A stretch of 64,000 nt of DNA from Actinernus sp. WN-2022 (GCA_030867875.1 JAOWCC010000936.1:78215032-78279031), one strand, 5' to 3'. Positions 22,460 through 35,544 are shown, counted from the first letter of the stretch. Notes: generated from the letters alone by a model not told the origin. Numbers and translations: made by a program.

Positions 22460-23226
22460 CCGTTAAACTTCGGTATGTTTGGTTTCACTATTTTGACAAA
22501 CGCTGAGAGCATTTGCTAAAACAGTTTTTCTAAAGGAGCTGCTTGTATTTTTTTTAGGCTCTGGTTTCGCTGTGTTCGGCTTTCCCGCGGCACAGGTATC
22601 CCGCATTTGATTTTTACTTTCCGACATAACAACGCTTGCAACACCACAAGGTCCCGGTTTTGGCTTTTCAGCAGCTTCTAAATAAACCCGCGGCACAATC
22701 GGGCTCCCTGTGCCATAGGGATCCCGTACCTGGTTTGGAACGTTTGCATTCTCTGACGAGAAGGGTTGTACGGCCGGGGCCCCTCACTTTGTGTTTCACA
22801 AGCATTTATTTTGTTAGCAGTATTTGGCGAAGTATTCAAGTCCAAACGCGCTACGCGATCTTGTAAACTATCCATAACCAGACTGCCCAACTCATCATCT
22901 CTTTTCCCATCTCCATTAACTATTTGCTCCTCCTGGGCGAGGGCGTCTTCATATTCATACTCTAATCTACATTCTTCAGCTTTTTTCTTCAGGTTTCGTA
23001 ATTCTGTACAGCGTTGTGTTTCTGCACGGAACAGTTCGATCTCATCTCTACATTGCTGTTCCGCCATTTTTACCTCAAGTGCCATCTTTCTGGCTTGGAG
23101 TTTCTTTCTTAAAATTGAGCTTTTGGAGCTCCTACTACTACTAGACTTTGCTGCAGAGTACACAGAATCGGCTCTTACAGGTGAAAACAGTTCTGGTGTT
23201 TGAGAATGCTCTCCATTCACGCTCAT
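22460..23226 (-). pseudogene. BEL/Pao gag N-terminal region
   Basis: 23226-22678 encodes a charged coiled-coil protein (SILRKKLQARKMALEVKMAEQQ ... YEYEDALAQEEQ) typical of Pao gag starts. 22696-22463 continues in another frame. The major part of gag, including any zinc knuckle, is missing before the protease at 22.3 kb. Confidence 0.65.
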
Positions 23227-23323
23227 TTCGACTGGAATTGTAGTATGATTTTTTGAAGTTGTTCAAATTTCACTTACCACAAGCTTCACTTCTCGCCAAA
23301 TCAGCGGCTTTTCGACTTCTCAT

Positions 23324-23339
23324 CCGGCTCGAAGGACCA
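23324..23339 (-). other. BEL/Pao tRNA primer-binding site
   Basis: Two bases inside the 5' LTR (minus-strand orientation), starting TGGTCCTTCGAGCC, complementary to a tRNA 3' end with CCA. I do not assign the tRNA. Confidence 0.7.
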
Positions 23340-23341
23340 AA

Positions 23342-23619
23342 TGTCGCGGCGACGACGGTAAAAACACTCTTGGAAGCTGGTTCCCTTTATTTATAACTCA
23401 ACACTCGCGAAAAGCCTCTAAAGTCAGCACAACTAGTGGACTTTTACAACTCTATAAATGCCCTATACGCTCGATCCAACTCGACTCCAGTCGCCAGACA
23501 CGAGTTCTCTCCTACCTCTTAGCAACGCACGTAACTTGTCAATCAAAATTACATTGCTTCTTAGTAACGGAAGTAAGTTCTTCTAACCGGAAATAAATGT
23601 CCTGGAAGCGGGATGGACA
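23342..23619 (-). repeat. BEL/Pao 5' LTR
   Basis: 278 bp, TG...CA. It is followed on the plus strand by the CACAAG duplication. Confidence 0.92.
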
Positions 23620-23625
23620 CACAAG

Positions 23626-25735
23626 GGAAAACAAAATACTAGATGTCTTCATCGCTAACAAGCCCTATCTATGAAAAAAGACACAAGTCATTAAGAGTTC
23701 TGTAAGGACAGATCACAAGATGATTATTGCAGTCCCAAAAGACCAGGTTAAAGCCAAGCGCTGTACTAGAGAATTTCACGATGTTAGAGAACACAATAAA
23801 ATCAAGATGTCCACGTTGTTGGATGAACATGACTGGCAAAGTGTTCTCTCTTTGGGAGATAACATTCAGGTGAAAATAGACAACTTACAAACTGTGCTCT
23901 CGTCCATGTACAACAACTGCTTTCCCATCAAGTCTGTGCGAGTGTCTTCCAGAGACCCCCCTTTCATGTCACCACTTGTAAAACATCTTCTGAACAATAG
24001 GCGCAAATTAATGAGAATGGGACATACCGAGAATAATAGCTGTTTCTATACTTCAAGATAAGATCAACAAACTGATTAGAGAGAGCCAACTACATGCTGT
24101 CAAACAAGAATCCAACAAGCATGATAAAGGGACTAGATCATGGTGGGCTACTGTGAACTCTATTACCGGGAGGAAATCACATAACCAGTCCATCAGTTCA
24201 ATTATTGATCCTGCCAGCATAAACAAGTATTTTGCTGACATTAACACTGATCCACACTATTCTCCTCCTGAAGCTGTTGTTATACCTGAAGGCACTAGAG
24301 TTCCTGAGTTGTCTGTACATGACGTCACACAGTTCCTGGGACTGCATCTGGTCCAGATAACCTCCCCTACTGGCTCTATCGTGACTTCGCTTACCATCTT
24401 GCCCCTATAGTGGCTGATGTTTTCAATATATCCTTGAGGCTACACACTGTTCCTCTAATATGGAAGGAAGCAAATGTCAGACCCCTCCCTAAAGAGGCAC
24501 CTTTAAGCTCCTGTAATCAGCTCAGACCTATATCTCTTACCAACATCATAATGCGTTTTTTCGAGCACCTAGTGTTATAAGCGTGAGTTATCCAGTATGT
24601 GTAATAGCTATATTGACCTGGATCAATTCGCTTATCGACAGGGGCATAATTCTACTATGGCCCTGATCAAGTCTCAATGCTACTGGTTAAAATGGCTTGA
24701 ACATAATGCTGACTTTGTAATAATTTTCTCCTTTGACTTTAGCAAAGCATTTGACAGTGTATATCATAGTGTTCTTTTTAATAAATTAAGGGATATAGGC
24801 ATAAACCCCTACATTTTAAATTGGCTAATTAGTTTTTTAAGTGACAGAAAGCAGCGCGTTTTGTTATTGATGGCATTACAACTGATTATTTAAACATCAA
24901 TAGAGGGGTACTTCAGAAACGGTACTGGGTCCCATACTATTTCCCATCATGGTTAATGATATTAAGACCATAAGTCCCAACAGTTTGCTAGTTAAATATG
25001 CTGATGACCTCACTCTTAGCATTCCAGTAAATACTAAAAACAACAGAAATTGTAATATACAGTAGCTGACTTAGAAGTACAATTCATCATACAGTGGTCA
25101 GAAAATAACCACATGAAGCTTAATTTTAGAAAGACATGGGAAATGTTGCTTAAGGGTAGATGTCCTAAGCAGCCACCTGCCCCTCTTCCTATTATTGAGC
25201 GCAAAGATCAATTGAAACTACTTGGAGTTACTTTTGAAGACCATTCCACTAATTGGGATACTCATGTAGAATTCCTACTGAGTAAAGCTAGCAGTCGGCT
25301 TTATATACTAAGAGTATGTAAATATTATAAGTATCCAATTGAGCATCTAGATCTGTTATTTCATAGCCTTATTATTTCTGTATTCACCTATGCCATCGAA
25401 GTATGGGGATGCTGTTTCTATCAGTGATAAATATCTCAGTAGAATAGATAGAATGTTTGCTAGAGCTTTTAAATCAGGGTATTGTTTGGAGAAATCATTA
25501 CAGTATTTGCAGTATTTTAAACTCTAGGGATAAGAAATTATGGAACAGAATATCTCAAAATCATACTGCCCTTGACGATCTGTTTCCACCACAGAGATCC
25601 AGACAACTCTGTGATAGAGGGCATAACTATATCTTGCCTTGTGTAAAAACTGAGAGATTCAAGTCCGCTTTTATTAATAGATGTCTTTTCACTTTGTGAA
25701 AACATAATTGACTGTTATTAGATTCATATATATAT
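23626..25735 (+). pseudogene. LINE-A (CR1/L2-type), endonuclease end and reverse transcriptase
   Basis: Continues the endonuclease (ILDVFIANKPYL), then a linker (23720-24410) and an RT with DQFAYRQGHNSTMAL, FSFDFSKAFDSV (24740-24780), LVKYADDLTLS (24990-25020) and LKLLGVTFEDHSTNW (25210). It ends with the thumb region (AIEVWGCC near 25400). There are multiple stops and shifts. The 3' end is a (TA)n run near 25720-25740. Confidence 0.85.
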
Positions 25736-25970
25736 ATATAGGAATGAATAAGGTAAACTTGGCTTTCCAACAATGATGTCGCTAGCTAGGAGGATCCAAC
25801 TGGATACAAGATGCTTGTACACTTGAAGAGTAGATTAAATGGTAAAATGAAGTGACTTGACGATACTGCTCTGAAATCTTGGGATATGGCACACAAGTAT
25901 AGCAATTCGCTTCCAAGATAACTCAACCTTAGATATCGGTGCAAGATAAAGAAAGCGGTTCCGATGAAGC

Positions 25971-28389
25971 TGTCAAGCGCTGAACCTCTTCCTAACACTT
26001 AGTGATACAAGACAAGCCAAGAAATCTAGAAGATATTCTAGAAAGGTTAGGCTATCTAAGAGAACTTTAAAACGTAAGGCAGCTAAACAGGCAATTAAAG
26101 CCAATTCAGTGGATTTTCATCCTATTAATCTTTCATCTACTTCACTAACGAAACACCAAGTTAATTTATTAAGTAAGGGCCCATCGTTTTGTCCTATGCC
26201 TAAGGATATTAATTGGCTTAAGGTTCGCGAAGACTGGGAGAAATTCGAAAGTAAGGTTAGATATGCGGTCTATTTCCACACAGACGAAGAAGAAATCGAC
26301 AACAATAACGATCTAAGGCCCGCTATTTTTCCTAAAGTTAGAAAGGCCTCAACCCGTAAAGCACCAATTTCTAAGAACCCACATCTCGAATCCTTTTTAG
26401 ACTCTATTAAGTCAGAATTATTAAATCCAGGAAATTTATGTAGGGTTCGAGATAATCTTACTAAACAGGAACGGGCTGAGCTAATTAATCTTAAAGAACA
26501 GAAAGAGCTCGCAGTTAGAATTCAGGACAAAGGATCTAAATTTGTTGTCATGAATAACTCAGAATATGAATCTAAAATGAAGGAGCAACTTGAGAATCCA
26601 CTGCATTACAGCAAATTAGATTCTAATCCCAGTGCTTTGTACACTGATCATATTTCTAAATGGAGTAGTAAGTGGCTAGCTAAGGACCAAATCAGCCAAG
26701 AAATTGCTGATTGGGTTGTGCATAATGATGCTAAACCTGGCAAAGCTTTTGGCACAGTTAAGACACACAAGGATAGTAATCCACTTAGACTCATTACATC
26801 ATGTTGTGGTACGGCCATTGAAAATTTGTCTGCATTTACGGAATTTTACTTAAAGCCTCTGGCCCAAGAGCTCCCTTCATTTGTTAAGGATACTACGCAT
26901 CTTATTAATAAATTAGAAGACCTTAATAAGGAAGGGCCATTTCCAGAAGGTACTCTTTTAGTGTCTTGGGACGTCATTGCTATGTTTCCCAATATAGATA
27001 ATGACTTGGGTATCTCGTCTGTGACCGACGCATTGAATTCTAGAGCCAATAAATTCCCATCTACAAAATGCATTGTAGAAGCGGTAGATATCTGTCTTAA
27101 GCACAACAACTCTCAATTTTTAGAGAGTAATTATTTGCAGATTCATGGCACCGCTGTGGGCCCTAAAAATGCTTGCAGCTATGCTGATTTAGCCATGGGG
27201 GTTATCGACGAGGTAGCTAAGTCTCGAGGATCTATTAAACCCAATTTGTGGTGGCGTTATAGGGACGATATTATTGAGTTATGGACCCAAGGTCATTCTA
27301 AATTACTTGAATACACGGCATTTATCAACTCAATTCATCCCACTATCAAATTCACTCTGGTTTATTCGGATAAGTTCCTTAATGTTCTTGATCTTACTCC
27401 CAGTTTAGTTAATGGGTTTATTGTGACGGATGTATATTCTAAACCTACTGATAGTCACATTTATCTACACCCTGAGAGTGCGCATCCACCACATTGTACT
27501 AAAGCAATCCCTTTTGGAGTCGCCTTGCGTATCCGAAGGAATTGCTCTACATTAACAACCTTTGAGAAACGCAGTGTAGAGTATCAGGGATACTTGATTA
27601 AACGAGGCTATGACTCTAAATTTGTGGAGCAGCAGTTTAACAAAACTAAGCTAGTTCCTCGTGGTGAGCTTTTGGATTGCAAAGCTAAAGAGACTAAGGC
27701 AATTTATCCCTTCATTATCGATTTCAATCCACGCCTACCTAATATTAGTAGCCTTATTACTAAGCACTTGCCATTATTACACGCATCGCCAGCTCTAGCT
27801 AGATTATTCCCTTTGGGCACTATCATACCAGCATTTAGGCGACATAAGAATCTTAAAGAACTTCTGACAGGTGCCAAACGTAAACAGAGCGCCGTTGGTA
27901 GTAGCAATGACTGCTTGTTAGACCATGGTTGTTTTAATTGTAATGCGAGATGTGATTTCTGCCGCAATTATCTCAAAGAAACAACTATTTTTTCTAGTAC
28001 TAAAACTGGCAGAACCTACACCATTAAGCAGCACATTAGCTGCACCTCTAAGAACATTATATATCTAGTTACATGTAAGAAATGTTCAATCCAATATGTT
28101 GGTTCAACAAGTACTGAACTTAGGGTTAGGTTCCGTAATCCGTAATTAGTCTCACATGAAGACTAATAAGAAGACTTGCGAGGTAGCCATCCATTTTAAT
28201 AGTCAACCGCACAATCTTTCTGATTTTGAATTTATTGGTATCGAACAAATTTTAAATACTTCTAATAATAAGGACAAAGTCCTCTTGACTAGGGAGGTTT
28301 TTTGGAGTGCTCAATTATGCACACTCAACCCACATGGACTTAACAAAAGACAAGAATTCAATTCGAAGAACCGCATTAGATACAATTAG
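25971..28389 (+). pseudogene. Penelope-like RT with C-terminal GIY-YIG endonuclease, one break
   Basis: Open from about 25971 (no ATG in frame near the start). It begins with a Lys/Arg-rich stretch (RKVRLSKRTLKRKAAKQ), probably nuclear targeting. RT motifs are FGTVKTHKDSNPLRLI, LLVSWDVIAMFPNID and WWRYRDDIIELW. A CxxC-rich linker (DHGCFNCNARCDFCRN) precedes the GIY-YIG start (IIYLVTCKKCSIQYVGST near 28060). A small duplication of CCGTAAT at about 28134-28147 shifts the frame. The rest of the nuclease runs from 28156 to 28389 (VAIHFN, EQI). At about 800 residues it has the usual length, so this is a nearly complete copy. Confidence 0.88.
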
Positions 28390-28745
28390 TCTGCTGTTCT
28401 TCCGCCTTTGTTGCCATCGAGTTTGTACTACACTCACACCACTTGTCTATTGTTGCCCGTGTTTTGAGAGTGCATTTTTCTGCACGCCACTAGCTTTTGA
28501 TAGTCTATTCTTATACACGCCACTGTGCATATGGAGACTAAATTAGATTACTATTGTAAGATTTTCTTTAGCATAAGTCACGTCATATTTTTATATTTTT
28601 ATCTTTGTTCTTAATTAGGTTTCTTTTGCCATATTTTTATCACATGTACAGAGTTGTATCTATTGTTTGTATTGTATTTTACACTATAAATATCTTGGAT
28701 TTTATTTTTAGTTTAGTTCCAAGTATTTTTAAATTTGTACTTAGC

Positions 28746-28773
28746 ATTGAAAAAGGCCGAAGGCCGAAACGTC
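28746..28773 (+). ncRNA. possible degenerate hammerhead ribozyme core
   Basis: TGAAAAA, then a GGCC-GAA-GGCC stem, then GAAAC and GTC. This is the layout of the small hammerhead ribozymes reported in Penelope-like element termini, but the first box differs from CUGANGA at key positions. Probably inactive, or coincidence. Confidence 0.3.
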
Positions 28774-28916
28774 TGATAAAATTTATGGACCAGTGAGGAG
28801 TTCGTCAAGTCACTTCATTTTACTATTTAATCTATATATTTTTTACATATTTTTGTAAATATTGCACGTTTGATGTGGTATATTTGTTAATAAAGACTGT
28901 TATTATTATTATGAGT

Positions 28917-29295
28917 TTTTTTTTTTTTTTTTTTTTTTTTAAGTAATTTATTTCACGGTATTGCTAACAGCATAACGCTGATTTACATAGAATCCGTGGT
29001 TAAAAATACATCCGTAGTATATAATTATAAGTAATTCCTATATATCTAATTATGTACTTAAAAACTCGTATAAACAATAATATATAAAATAGTAGTAACA
29101 ATAACAAATACAAAAGTAAAGTAACATATAGTAAAAAATAGTCTAAAAGTCAGTTGCTCAGCTAATACATGTAGGCCTGCTTGTATTAAGCCTCCTTGGG
29201 GTGCAGTTTGGCGAATTACATTATAGATACCTATAGAAAAGGATAAAAGCCAATAGTGCCAACTTTGATGCACCTACATGTATGCATTGAACTAA
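28917..29295 (-). mobile_element. 3' tail fragment of a minus-strand poly(A) retroelement
   Basis: A run of about 23 T at 28917-28940, then AT-rich sequence without an ORF. This is what a heavily 5'-truncated LINE on the minus strand would leave. No duplication was found. Confidence 0.4.
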
Positions 29296-29299
29296 TTAA

Positions 29300-30802
29300 C
29301 CAAGGTATCTAGGTTGGAACTAATTAACCTGGTGGTAATGTGACCTCTCCATACACATGTAAAAACATTCTTCAGAGTAATCCTGACCTGATCCTCACCA
29401 CTGATGCATCTACCAAAGGATGGGGTGCAGTATTTGAGGAACGCAAAACTGGAGGTCTCTGGAGTGTTGAGGAGCAACAATTTCATATCACCTACTTAGA
29501 AATGAAAGCAGTGCTTGCTTGGTCTAGCTGTCTCTATGCAAGGACATAACTGACAAACACATTAGGGTCCAATCAGATAATACAACCACAGTTGCTTACA
29601 TTAATGCCATGGAAGGCATCAAATCCATGGATGATATGGCACTGCAGATTTGGCAGTAGAGCTCTATTCCAGGCTAAACTAATTTTGAGGCTGACCAAGA
29701 ATCGAGACAATTAGATTGGTCTACTGAATGGTCCTTAAACACAGAGGTGTTTGAAGACATCGATAGAACATGGGATCCATTCCAAATTGACCTTTTTGCC
29801 TCCAGAATTTTAAGTCACTGACTGTTTCTTCAAAACCAGGTCCTAAAGCAAAACATATCAATGCATTTTTCATGAACTGGGGAAACTACTATTTGTATTC
29901 TTTTCCTCCTTTCAGTGTGATTGCAACATGCCTGCAGATGATAGAACTAGACCAAGCAACAGGTGTGCTGTTAGTGCCTCTTTGGCAAACTCAACCATGG
30001 TTCACAACACTTCTGCATCTATTAGTGGACACACCCCTTCTCCTCCCACAGTCATGCAATCTGCTTGTGCAGCCTCACAGCAAGGCCTTACATTATGGAA
30101 AAATTGAAACTGCATGATGGCATGCAAAGTCTCAGGCAAAGCTTCCTCCAGAGAAATATTTCAGAGAAAGCTGCAGAAATTATTTTACAGTCAAATGGGA
30201 CACAAAAACAGTACAAACCCTACTTCAACAGATTGATCCCTACAATCCACCTGTAACTGCTGTACTAAACTTTAATTCTAGTTTTAAAACCTTCATGAAA
30301 GGGGTTTATCGTACACAAAGTCACTTGTAATACTATGAGGAGTGCTATTTCGGCAATTACCATACCTAAAGACCACATGACCATTGGAAGTCACCCGATT
30401 GTGTCAAGGTTTATGAAATGGATATACAAAAATACACCACCAACCCCTCGTTATCAATCGACTTGGGATGTCCAGCCAGTTCTGACATACCTCTCATCTC
30501 TGGCTCTTCCAGAGGAGCTTGATCTGAAAACACTTAGGCTGAAAGTTATGTTGGTAGCACTGGTGTCTGCACAAAGGGGACAGAACCTACACATGCTGAA
30601 CATTACATGTATGAAGGAATTAGACACAAGTTACAAATGTGTCTTTCCAGATCATATTAAACAGAGCAGGCCAGGCTACAAAGCACCATCTGTTATATAC
30701 ATGTATCACAAGAATACCCAGTCGACAAATCACTGTGTGTTTACATACATGAAAGAATATCTTAACAGAGCAAAAACTTTAAGGGGAACAGAAGCAATAT
30801 AA
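29300..30802 (+). pseudogene. DIRS-like RNase H and tyrosine recombinase, first part
   Basis: 29340-29549 encodes LILTTDASTKGWGAVFEE and HITYLEMKAVL, typical of DIRS RNase H. 29550-30250 has broken pieces of the RNase H end and the spacer. 30335-30802 is a tyrosine recombinase catalytic domain start (LMLVALVSAQRGQNLHML, with the first catalytic Arg). It stops at 30802, where LINE-B begins, and resumes at 35111. Confidence 0.8.
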
Positions 30803-33800
30803 TACAATACAATAACCTTTATTTAAACATGATAAAAGATTAAAGCGTTGCCGCTTGTGGGGTCGTGTATAAATACTAAAATAAACTAGTTAACTATATA
30901 CAAATTTCACATTAAAATGCTAACTATATATAATGTTGTTAAAAACTAACTATTTAAAATTACACTGATGTAGGTAAAAATCAAAAATTGTTATGACCAT
31001 ATCATTGTTATTAATCATCTATTTTTAAAACTAATAATTCAGTAATATATAAAATAATTGTTCTTGTGAGGAGCAGTTTGCAGTGATTCAGCACCAAAAT
31101 CTAAATTATACTAGCCATACTGGTAAAGTTATTTACATTAGAGGTCTCCAGTAAGTCAGGAGTGAGCAGGTTCCACACAATTGCCGCTCTATGTGCTATC
31201 AAATTCTTCATGTAATATTTAGCTATATATTTGAAGCGTGGCACTATAACCCTGTTCCTGTTACGTAAATTATGCATTCTGTCATTCTTAACTAGAATAT
31301 GGTCCATAGAAGCGGGGGTGCACTCATAGAAAATTTTATATGCTAGTGTAGCTAACCTTACTTTGTACATTGAGCATAAAGGGTCCCATTTTGCTTGCTT
31401 GAGTACATCTACGGAAGGCATATCTCACATAAGGTCATATATTAGCCTAGCAGCTCTACAATATAATGATTCTAAGGCAGGGAAGCCATCCTTATTGATG
31501 AAACTACCCCAGATCGGTAACGCATATATTACAGAAGGTCAAATTATCTTAGAATACAAATCCAAAAGCGTATGGTGTGGTAGAAACCGGCTACGTTTTA
31601 ACAAATTTAATCCTTTCTTAACCTCCAGCATATGACGGGTCCATGTAAGTTTGTTATCGATGGTGTCACCTAGCAGCCTTGAGTGGGTCACCCATTTTAT
31701 ATTGTGGTTCCCAAGAGACAGGGTGTTAAGCGGGCCAATGAAGCTCCCTCAATATAAGATCATAGCCTCTCACTTTTTGGGATGAGGTATGAGGTAATTT
31801 TTCGAACTCCAATCCACGAGTTCCTTTAGCGCCTTGTTGAGCATATTAGTGACGGAGTCCACCAATTTGCCTACACAATAGATGATCGTATCGTCTGCAT
31901 ACATATAAAGAGATCCAGAGACCACTGCCTCAGGTAAGTCACTTGTGTAGAGAGTGAAAAGTGTCGGCCCCAGCACAGACCCTTGAGGAATTCCATACGT
32001 TATGTTGCTATACTCTGACGATTCTCCGTTAATAACCGTGAACTGTTTTCTCTTACTAAGATAATCTCTTAGCCAATCAAGCAGATTCCCCTTAATGCCA
32101 AAATTATGCTCAAGCTTGTGAATTAGGACTTTGTGAGAGATGCTGTCAAAGGCTTTTTGAAAGTCAATAAAGGCCACACCCACGACAAGTTTGGAGTCGA
32201 TAGCTCGTCTCCAGGTCTCCGTAAGGTGCACCAATAGTAAGTCGGTAGTGTCCCTTGTGATAAGCCCACTGATAGTCGGTTACGAGATGGTTTTGCGTGA
32301 AAGTATGATCTACAATTTTATTGGTGATGCATGATTCTAGAATTTTACTCGGTATGCTTAGCATAGACAGAAGGCAATAGTTGCCCCTGTTCGACTCATC
32401 GTCTTTCTTGAATACGGGATTTAATCTGGCTATCCTTCCAGTCGCTGTAAACTCTGGTATCTCTTAGGCTATGTAAATATAAGTTAGTCAATGGAGCAGC
32501 AAGAGACAACCCAGTCGCTTTTAGTAGCCTGGACGAAATACCATCAGGGCCCATCGCTTTATTTGATTTCAGTTCAATAAGTTTCTTCTCGACCTCCCTA
32601 TATGATAATCGCGCATCGTATATGCAAGAGATTGGCTTTTCTTTTACATGTCTGGGTACCTGTTGTCTCTCCAATAGTAGAAAAGAAACTGTTCATTAGG
32701 TTTAAAGCCTTGTCTTTATCTTCAACTGCAAGGCTTTCATTATCGCGTTTTAGTGGTCCGATTACTTTTCGGACTTTGGGATTTGTGGCTCTGGACAGTA
32801 CATTCCAATAGGCAGCTGTGGTCTTTACTTCATCAAGTTTCCCCTTGAAATAAGCTGCTTTAGCGTTCCTGATGTCCAATATGATTTCATTTCTCAGTTT
32901 TTTGTAATCAGCCCACTTCTCAGCATCCTTTGTTTCAATGGCTTTCTTGAATGTTTTGTATCTTCGATTCATTTTGAGCTTTAGTGTTATTGATCCATGG
33001 GGACAACACGCTACGCACTTTTACGTCCATATAAGGAGATCACATATGCTTTTAAACAATATTTTTATTGTTCCCAGTCCCAAAGTGCGTCATCATTGTC
33101 CTCAAATACGGTGGAAACGTGAAATGGTGTTCGCTCAATATCAGACTTAAAATATTTCTCGTTAAAGTGCTTAAAATTTCTAATTCGTATAACTTTAGGT
33201 GGAGGTCTTTTACTATTATACTATTTTGCTTGAGGGTTGCATAGATTAGGTCGTGATCCGATATGCCAAGTGGTAATACTCCAGTTTTGCAAACTGAGTT
33301 TACATTGGTTGTCACGATCAGGTCAATTAAGGTCTTTGTTGATACTGTGATGCGGGTCGGTTCTTTGAAAACGTTCTTCAATGATACTAAATAAGTCAAA
33401 TAGGTTCAGTAGATTTTTCGTTTTCGAAAAATGTGCTCTATGCCGTCTTCATTTACATCTAATAGATCACAATTAAAATCGCCTAAAAGGAATATACTGT
33501 TTGACTTCATCCAGGCCTTCTCAAGTGTGTTATGTAGATTGCTGAAAAAAATTGTCGATTGTTTCTCTGATCTATACACAACTGAGAATAGTGTGTTTTG
33601 GCCTCAAGCTCTTCGTTGGCAAGATCCTTTCAGTGTGTGACCTTGGGATGTTCAGAGTAATATATAATACACCCTCCTCCTTTGTATTTGGATCTGTCCA
33701 GGCAGATGAATTTCAGGCCATCAATACGTATATCCTGATCTCTATCAGACTTGTTCAGATGAGTCTCCGTAATTGCAAAAATATCAAATTTACAGATACT

Positions 33801-35100
33801 CTGAAGCACACGCAGTTCTTCAACCTTATTGTGGAGGCTACAAATGTTCAAGTGTGCAACTTTTAAGTCTTTCAGCGAAGTGTTGAGTTCACGGACCATA
33901 TCGTGCAAATAGTCACCATTAGAGATGTGCAACATTGTGCAATGGATCCGTTCCCGCTATAGACAAAAAAGATTCATCAGACACAGAACCAAACGGTAGT
34001 GCCGACAGAGAATCAGTGTCCTGGCGGGCACCATAGTCTCCCGTAAACATGAAGGGCAGCTTCAGATCTTTGAGTCATTTCTCTGAGTTATCTTAAAGTC
34101 CTTGGGCATTACATTCCCGCACTTAATGTGATAAGCGACACCGCACATGCTACACACAAGTGACGGATGGTTTCGTGCAATAGTCCTTGAACACTCAGGG
34201 CAGCTCTGTTTCTTCAGGCTATTTATAGGTCCAGGATTCTTAGAGATATCTCCACTGATAAGCAGAAGAGTGATTTGAAAAGTAGAGACCGAATTTGGAT
34301 ATTGGCTCACTCTTGAGTTTAAGTAGCCTTTGACTTTAGTTTATAAGCTGCAGAACCGGAATGGCGACTGCTATTCCACTTTGGGGCTAAAACTGAACAA
34401 GGTGGTAACTCATCCCTGTCAAATCCATACATGTATGTCTCAATCTCCAGCTCGGCCCAATCGTTGGCACTAAACCTCTCGTAGGAACGTAATCTTGCAG
34501 CATTGTAAATAATGCCAAAAAGAAGAAGGGCAGTTTGTATGCGGGAGCTTCGAGAACCCATTGTTACCATTGGATATCTAGTTAATCAAGTCAGAGTTTA
34601 TGGTTGTCCCACTTTTGAGCTGTGTGTCTAGTTAAACTTGAAAAGCACAGGTACATGTAGATGTGAAGGATGAGGCAGAGGTTCCTGGTGGATAAGAAAG
34701 CTTTACCAACTGCCATCATGCACGAGCTGCTTGAGTTCCAAAGTTTGTTCCACAGTTTTTGCGCACGCACCATACTACAATGAACAAATTATTACTTGTC
34801 TGTTGGACAAGATGACGATTCTCCCAGTGGCGTACACAAACACTGCAACTGTCCCAATGAGCACGAGCTTGAAGACAGTTATAAAATAAAAACTGTCGAG
34901 AAGTGTTGAAAACTCACAATTATTTGGTAAAATTCCAATTAGCAGGACAAGTACTTCCTCTCAGAAGATGACTTGGGTAGTTACATGTAGCTTGGGTGTG
35001 GTATTATTATACACAGCTGGATGCATCAATAATGGTGAAGAATGTACGAAAATACAGGAGCTAGGATTAGTGCAGCCACAAAATCGAATTAACTACATGA
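30803..35100 (-). mobile_element. LINE-B (CR1/L2-type), minus strand, inserted in the DIRS recombinase
   Basis: The 3' end is an (AATAC)-type tail at about 30799-30815. In minus-strand order: a small Cys-rich domain with an NPGP motif (34310-34062), endonuclease (33935-33052: AHLNICSLHNKVEELR, FAITETHLN), RT (32972-31770: FIDFQKAFDSISH, GIPQGSVLGP, MYADDTIIY) and the thumb (31421-31101). Several frame breaks. The 5' part (34320-35100) has no recognisable coding sequence; one ORF at 34570-34319 is of unknown meaning. Confidence 0.82.
34062..34310 (-). pseudogene. LINE-B ORF start with 2A-like motif and PHD-like Cys domain
   Basis: A hydrophobic stretch (ITLLLIS) is followed by GDISKNPGP (34253-34227), similar to the 2A 'stop-carry on' consensus (D-x-E-x-NPGP) but with Ser in place of Glu. 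Next comes CPECSRTIARNHPSLVCSMC ... YHIKC, a PHD/zinc-ribbon-like Cys pattern seen at the start of CR1/L2 ORFs. It ends at a stop near 34062. Confidence 0.6.
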
Positions 35101-35110
35101 CGCTGTTTTA

Positions 35111-35395
35111 GTGCTCAGTTATTTGTTAGCTTTACCAAACCACATAAAGCCATTTCAAGAGAAACTCTTTCAAGATGGATTTGTGTTGGCTGCAGGAATT
35201 GACATTACTTTGTTTAAGCCCCACATCACAAGAGCTGCAGAAACCTCTAAGGCAAAAGCAGCCAGTATTCCAGTGACTGACATTATATGCACAGCAGGAT
35301 GGTCTTCGCGATAATTAGATAAGTTTTACAACAAACCAATTCAGACCTCAAACTTTGCACCTGCGGTGCTGAAGCATTGAAATGGACTAAATGTG
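35111..35395 (+). pseudogene. DIRS-like tyrosine recombinase C-terminus
   Basis: LFKPHITRAAETSKAKAASI carries the second catalytic Arg region (HxxR), and TAGWSS ... FYNKPI the region of the catalytic Tyr. One stop lies within. It joins logically to the piece ending at 30802. Confidence 0.8.
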
Positions 35396-35544
35396 ATATT
35401 GAACATTGTATTTCACATTTATAAAGTGCCCCTTTTTCAAGGGGAAAGTGAAACAAGATTACTTTGACATAAGTTTGTGTTTGCTCATGTGACTGTCTGA
35501 TCTTTGAAATCTCATGGGATCCCAGTGCAGTGATGACGAGATAG

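Larger units (their letters stand above)
15369..23619 (-). mobile_element. BEL/Pao LTR retrotransposon, inactive
   Basis: Both LTRs are 278 bp (15369-15646 and 23342-23619, TG...CA) and differ at about seven sites. They are flanked by CACAAG at 15363-15368 and 23620-23625. The element reads on the minus strand: primer-binding site next to the right LTR, gag (22.4-23.2 kb), protease (22.06-22.3 kb), RT, RNase H and integrase (15.7-18.3 kb), and a purine-rich tract next to the left LTR. A hAT transposon is inserted at 18271-21819. Many frame shifts make it non-functional. Confidence 0.92.
25745..28915 (+). mobile_element. Penelope-like retroelement
   Basis: An RT plus GIY-YIG ORF is flanked by a 33-bp inverted repeat (25831-25863 and 28802-28834, one mismatch). 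This agrees with the inverted terminal segments seen in Penelope-like elements. A T/A-rich 3' end with AATAAA lies near 28890. Boundaries are approximate. Confidence 0.8.

Noticed and set aside
34319..34570. 83-residue minus-strand ORF before LINE-B
   Set aside because: No domain recognised. It could be the LINE 5' end in another frame, so it was not listed as a gene.
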